A stretch of 64,000 nucleotides of DNA from Daphnia carinata (taxonomy: Eukaryota; Arthropoda; Branchiopoda; Diplostraca; Daphniidae), in contig NC_081339.1 in NCBI RefSeq assembly GCF_022539665.2, positions 8,119,367-8,183,366 of the forward strand. The letters are read 5' to 3'. Under the pieces are notes generated by a model. That model made no database searches. It was given only the letters and a program-made list of their open reading frames with translations, and was not told the DNA's origin. A program made the position numbers and the translations under genes. Positions 59,798-64,000 of this stretch are shown piece after piece (positions within the stretch are counted from its first letter, which is position 1; every line of letters begins with the position of its first letter).

Positions 59798-60602
59798 CTA
59801 CAGTTGAGACAATAGACTATTGGATAGCGAGCACGTCAAGCCTGTACCATCAGGCTCGATATTTGCGGCTTTAACTACACCATCTTCAACAAGCATTGAG
59901 AAACGCTGACACCTCACGCTACCCAAAGGTCCTGTCAAATCCTTTTCAAGATCCATGGCCTTCGTGAAAGCGCCGTTGGTGTCTGCTAGCATACGGACTT
60001 TTCCATCTGCATTATGTTCCTTTCCCCATGCAGCCATCACGAATGGATCATTGACAGAAACACAGACAATCTCATCAACTCCCTTGGATTTGAATTTGTC
60101 AAAATCAGAAACATAGCCTGGCAGGTGAGTCTAAATCATAGAAAGGTAAAAAATATGTTGGTAAAGATTCCAAAGAACACTGTTATTCAAACATTTGGAC
60201 AACAGCTTTAGAAAAATTGCTGCAAATTCAGGATTACTGAGAAATTGCAAAAATTTTCAGGAATGTACCTTTGAGCAGCCTGGCGTGAAAGCACCAGGAA
60301 CGCCAAAAATGATTACTTTTTTGCCGGCAGTTAGCTCAGCAATATTTACTTTAGAGGCAGGACTGTTTTCATACAAATCTACACTTGGTAGTTTGTCTCC
60401 ACTCTAAATATATAAAACGGTAATTATATAACAGCTCATATAAATAACCGGCTGCACCAAGAGCAAATGTTTTCTCTACCTTGACCGGCATAGTGACTAC
60501 AGATGTAACGTGGATATGTTTACGACCGTTCACCAAGAAGTTCAGACCTACTCTGCTGTTTGTGACTTTGGACAAAATCATTGAGGTAGCGTTCACAGCC
60601 AT
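59798..60602 (-). CDS. PRDX5: Peroxiredoxin-5, long copy with likely mitochondrial presequence
   Basis: Exons 60480-60602, 60269-60403 and 59798-60130 give 196 aa. The first 37 residues (MAVNATSMILSKVTNSRVGL and on) are basic, Ser/Thr-rich and nearly free of acidic residues, consistent with a mitochondrial targeting peptide. A second ATG (MPVK) lies exactly where the short form would begin, as in human PRDX5, which has long and short products. The active site is the canonical VPGAFTPGCSKTHLPG with peroxidatic Cys84. The resolving Cys is Cys186 in LTCSLSNSLLSQL, again with SQL at the end. Dual mitochondrial/peroxisomal targeting is inferred. It is arranged head-to-tail with the short copy. Confidence 0.93.
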
Positions 60603-61960
60603 GACCAAAGAACGATGGTAAATTCCCTTATTTAACTACGTAACACAAACCAGACGATAACTAGCGATCGTACGTCGTTCAGCCTCTAGCGGGTACGTTT
60701 GCAACTGAAATTTTCTAGACTTAGTTTTTAAATTTAGCCGATTCATCGTGATCCGTGAGGCAATAAGGTATCTACATACAATATAGGATGATGGCGTAAA
60801 AATTAGCGCAAACATTGTGATCAGGGATGACAGGGCATACATGGTTAGGTATTTTTGTTGCTACGTTTTATATGTTGACAGCTGAAAAGGGCTTGCCAAT
60901 GTGCAGTTCAGCGCGGAAATTCCTAGCGGTTCTTTTACATACGGCAGTAAAACTGATCACCGTCGGAACTCGGAAGGCCTTGATCTTCTAAAAGTTTGAA
61001 TATTTCTCTACTTCGTCGTACGTTAAACACATGCAAGAGAACCATTGGAGAATTCGTGTTGGCTTAATTAATTGAGAAATTTCACGGTTTATAGTATGTA
61101 GAATAAGAAAGCATCTGGAACGTGTCACATGGAGCATGTGCGTAGCAACGATCTTATTTTTTAAATCTTTTTTGCCTACTCAGCGTTCGCGTAAAAAGAG
61201 AAAGTGACTATTTTATGCTTCGTAAACCCGCAAGGCAGTATATGCTATCGAGTTATGTTTAGAGCAGTAGTAAAGACAGATAAGCCATACAGTATATGTT
61301 TAGCATATCGGAATGACAAATAATAACACTGATTTAGATTCGAGGGGTTCGAGCGTGCGTTTTAACTCTAGCATTGGTTACGACATCGGTTCAGGTCCAC
61401 CAGCTACACTTATGTTGAACCTAATTTTAGTGTCTGCTGGTGTATTGTATCGTCATCTGCGGTAACCTATAGCAGATTTGTTCTCTGTACAATTATTCTT
61501 TCTGTGTTACCTTGTAATATTATTTTTCAGTCAATTGTGCTGCAAACCGAGCTAGGGGGAAACAGTTTGTGTATAAGGAAAAAAATTCAAATAGCACCGT
61601 AATGTACATGGTTATTTTTCTTTACTAACCATAGCCCCCACCATCATCACTTCATCGAAAAAAAGTTGGCTTAAGTTCACATTTAGACGTTTTTGTTTTG
61701 CATGTTAAAACAGAAGAGTGGTTCGCAATCACTAGGTGTCGCTGTTTAAAGTATGACGAAATCCTTGTGGCATGTCCATTGAAGTTTTTCCCAAATTTAC
61801 GGGCCTTTAGTAAACAATAACAGTCAGGACAGAACGACAAATGTGGTGCAAAGTTGTAAACAATGCTCACATTGAGACCGCTTGGTAGAGCAGAGACATT
61901 CAGTCGCTGATTATCCTAGCGCTCTTATTTGCCTTTTTGCATACGAATTCAGAAAGTTCA
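60603..61960. other. Divergent promoter region between Prx5 and CYP4
   Basis: About 1.36 kb separating divergently transcribed genes. A/T-rich, with no supportable ORF. No specific antioxidant- or xenobiotic-response element could be assigned reliably by eye. Confidence 0.35.
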
Positions 61961-63936
61961 ATGCTTTTCGTTGTGGTCTGCCTGGCTGCGGCCGTGATTC
62001 TTTTCATTTACCTGCGGTGGGAGTATTCTTCGTACGTGAAAACCATAGACTTGATACCAGGCCCACCAAAAATAGCAGTTTTCGGCAACGCTCATTTAAT
62101 TCCCCGCGATATTCACGGTAATCAAAACACCAGACTTATTTATTATCATTCTAGTAGCAAGGCTAAATCCGGCATCACGTTCATCAAATGGGTATTCTAG
62201 AATCCCTGAATCTTCTGCAGGAAAAATGGCCAAAAATGTACGGTCGTATCTTTCGCGTGTGGTTTGGCTCACAAGCTTTCATTGACATATCTTCCCCAGC
62301 GTTCATGGAGGTACGCTAAATATAGACATATGAAAAATTTTACAAATAAAAAATTAGCTTTTAAAAACGTTCATGTTCTTGCAATTATTATCCTTTCTAG
62401 GAAATTATGTCGAGCCAAAAATTCCTAAACAAAGGCGAAGTTTACGATCCACTGTTGCCGTGGTTGGGCGAAGGACTTCTTACTGCACCAGGTGATATAA
62501 CTGATTTAAACGACGACAACTTATCAGAATTATAACCGCTTTTAGTGATTGTCACACCACAGAAAATAAGTGGCGGAAGAGACGACGTTTGCTGACGCCG
62601 GCATTTCATTTCCAAATTCTGGATAATTTTTTCGACATCTTTAACAAAAATGCCGACATCCTTTGCCAGCAATTAAGTAACACGCTGTTTAATGGGACAG
62701 AAAAGAACCAAACGGAAATAGAAGTATTCCCGTTTCTTAAACGCTGCACTCTTGACATTATCTGCGGTAAACAAATACAAATAGCAAAAAATGTTTATCA
62801 TTCAAACAAATATTTATTTGTTTTACAATAGAAGCGGCAATGGGCATACAAGTAAACGCTCAGATTGAAGATACGGAATACATCGTTGCCGTACAAAGGT
62901 AGGCAACAAAAAAATAGGGAAGAGATCCAACATCTTGATCTAAAACCGCAAAAAAATATGATTGCAGGTTTTCCTTCTTACTCTTTGAGAAATTTATGTC
63001 GATATGGCGATTTATTCCCGATTGGATGTATTTCTTGAGTGCTGACGGCAAGGAGTACAAAAAGCATTTGAAAGTCATTCATGATTTCACTTCCAAAGTA
63101 TTTCACTCGAAGAGTTTTCATTTCTCTCTTTTGTAATAATTCGTGGCATTTGTTTAGGTGATTAAAGACAGGAAGAAAGAAATCGACCAGGAAATTGAGC
63201 CAACAAACCAAGGAGATGAAAAAGAACCCGAGTTTGGATCGAGTACTAAAAAGCGAATGATTTACTTGGTATTTAAAATTATTTGGTTTTCTCTTCTTAG
63301 AAAAGCGGAGGGCATTTCTGGATTTGATGTTGATCGCTGCCAAACAAGGAGCCGATCTAAGCGAAACTGACATCCGCAATGAAGTTGACACCTTTATGTT
63401 TGAGGTTAACAACCTTACATTTCTTAAGTGAAACTAGGCTTAATAATTTTGTTATCTACTTAGGGTCATGATACAACTGCATCCGCTGCCGTTTGGTTCC
63501 TATATTGCATGGCAACTCATGCAGATCATCAGGTACGAAGGGCTCACGTTTTTTGTGGATACAGGCCCATAAATATAACATTTATAGGAGCGTGTACGAG
63601 AAGAGCTGAATGACGTGTTTGGAGATTCAAATCGTGACTGTACTGCTGAAGATGCAACTAAATTAAAATACTTAGAGCATTGCATCAAAGAGTCCCTTCG
63701 TCTCTATCCCAGCGTACCTAACATCAAGCGCCGTGTTAGTGAAGACATTGTCCTGGAAGGGTACACAATTCCGGCCGGTGCCACCATATCAATGCATATC
63801 TATTCACTTCACCGCAATGAAAAAGTCTTCCCGGACCCATTCGCTTTCAAACCAGAACGATTTGAAAGCGAGCAGTTAATTTCGAGACACCCATTTGCGT
63901 TCGTTCCGTTTAGCGCCGGTCCTCGGAACTGTATCG
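61961..63936 (+). CDS. Cytochrome P450, CYP4 family, 3' partial
   Basis: Exons in the window: 61961-62117, 62201-62310, 62401-62491, 62563-62766, 62832-62898, 62968-63097, 63158-63242, 63301-63404, 63464-63532 and 63588-63936 (455 codons plus one base). The donor GTAAGT follows, and the rest lies beyond the window. An N-terminal membrane anchor ([18 protein letters not shown]) is followed by IPGPPK, helix [14 protein letters not shown], and the CYP4 signature [13 protein letters not shown] across the exon 8/9 junction. The ExxR motif is in KESLRLYP. The heme loop is [11 protein letters not shown], whose Cys ligates iron. CYP4 enzymes are ER monooxygenases, often fatty-acid omega-hydroxylases, and some act in detoxification. 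The clade resembles arthropod CYP4C. Intron 7 uses the donor at 63243 rather than reading on to GTATTT at 63270, because only that joins [10 protein letters not shown] in frame. Confidence 0.92.
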
Positions 63937-64000
63937 GTAAGTTTCCGGTTTCCATTCTTCGTTCATTGACCATCGGTTTTTGTTTCGATTTATTTGTTGT

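Overview
This window is eukaryotic nuclear DNA. It has many short (about 55-80 nt) GT-AG introns, long A/T-rich intergenic stretches full of poly-A/poly-T runs and microsatellites, and arthropod-like orthologues. The gene set (osa, a selenocysteine-containing SelW, goosecoid, CYP4, tandem Prx5), the compact introns and the low-complexity spacers suggest a crustacean, most likely a Daphnia-type cladoceran. That assignment is inference. Exon models below were built by hand from splice sites, reading phase and remembered family signatures. Every complete model keeps phase across all junctions.

Layout. 1-2555 (+): last coding exon of osa/ARID1 (SWI/SNF subunit), open at its 5' side. 6212-8341 (+): ENPP6-like choline phosphodiesterase. 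9050-9875 (+): ZNF511-like zinc-finger protein. 10778-18294 (+): HEATR5 (Laa1/p200), 21 exons. 18625-19365 (-): selenoprotein W with an in-frame UGA and a recognisable SECIS, tail-to-tail with HEATR5. 19.6-27.6 kb: a mobile or repetitive block. It contains a near-perfect inverted repeat with ~2.2 kb arms and a ~0.5 kb spacer. Each arm carries an intron-containing unknown gene, a second ORF and a run of three strong hairpins. MITE-like repeats built on a TAAGCCCGAC motif flank it. 30191-34240 (+): exportin-1. 34-45 kb and 47-54 kb: gene-poor flanks of goosecoid, 45260-47084 (-). 54024-57915 (+): a 17-exon ankyrin-repeat protein fused to a GH20 (beta-hexosaminidase-like) domain that has lost its catalytic Asp-Glu pair. 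58247-58912 and 59798-60602 (-): two tandem peroxiredoxin-5 genes, one short and one with a likely mitochondrial presequence. 61961 to the window edge (+): a CYP4-family P450, truncated by the window after the heme-binding exon.

The host genes are mostly unrelated housekeeping or developmental genes (chromatin, lipid metabolism, endosomal traffic, nuclear export, redox defence, detoxification), so no operon-like functional unit is implied. The items most worth attention are the inverted-repeat element with its duplicated unknown gene, the ankyrin-GH20 pseudoenzyme fusion, the UGA-containing SelW with antisense overlap of HEATR5, and two GC-AG introns sharing the same donor.
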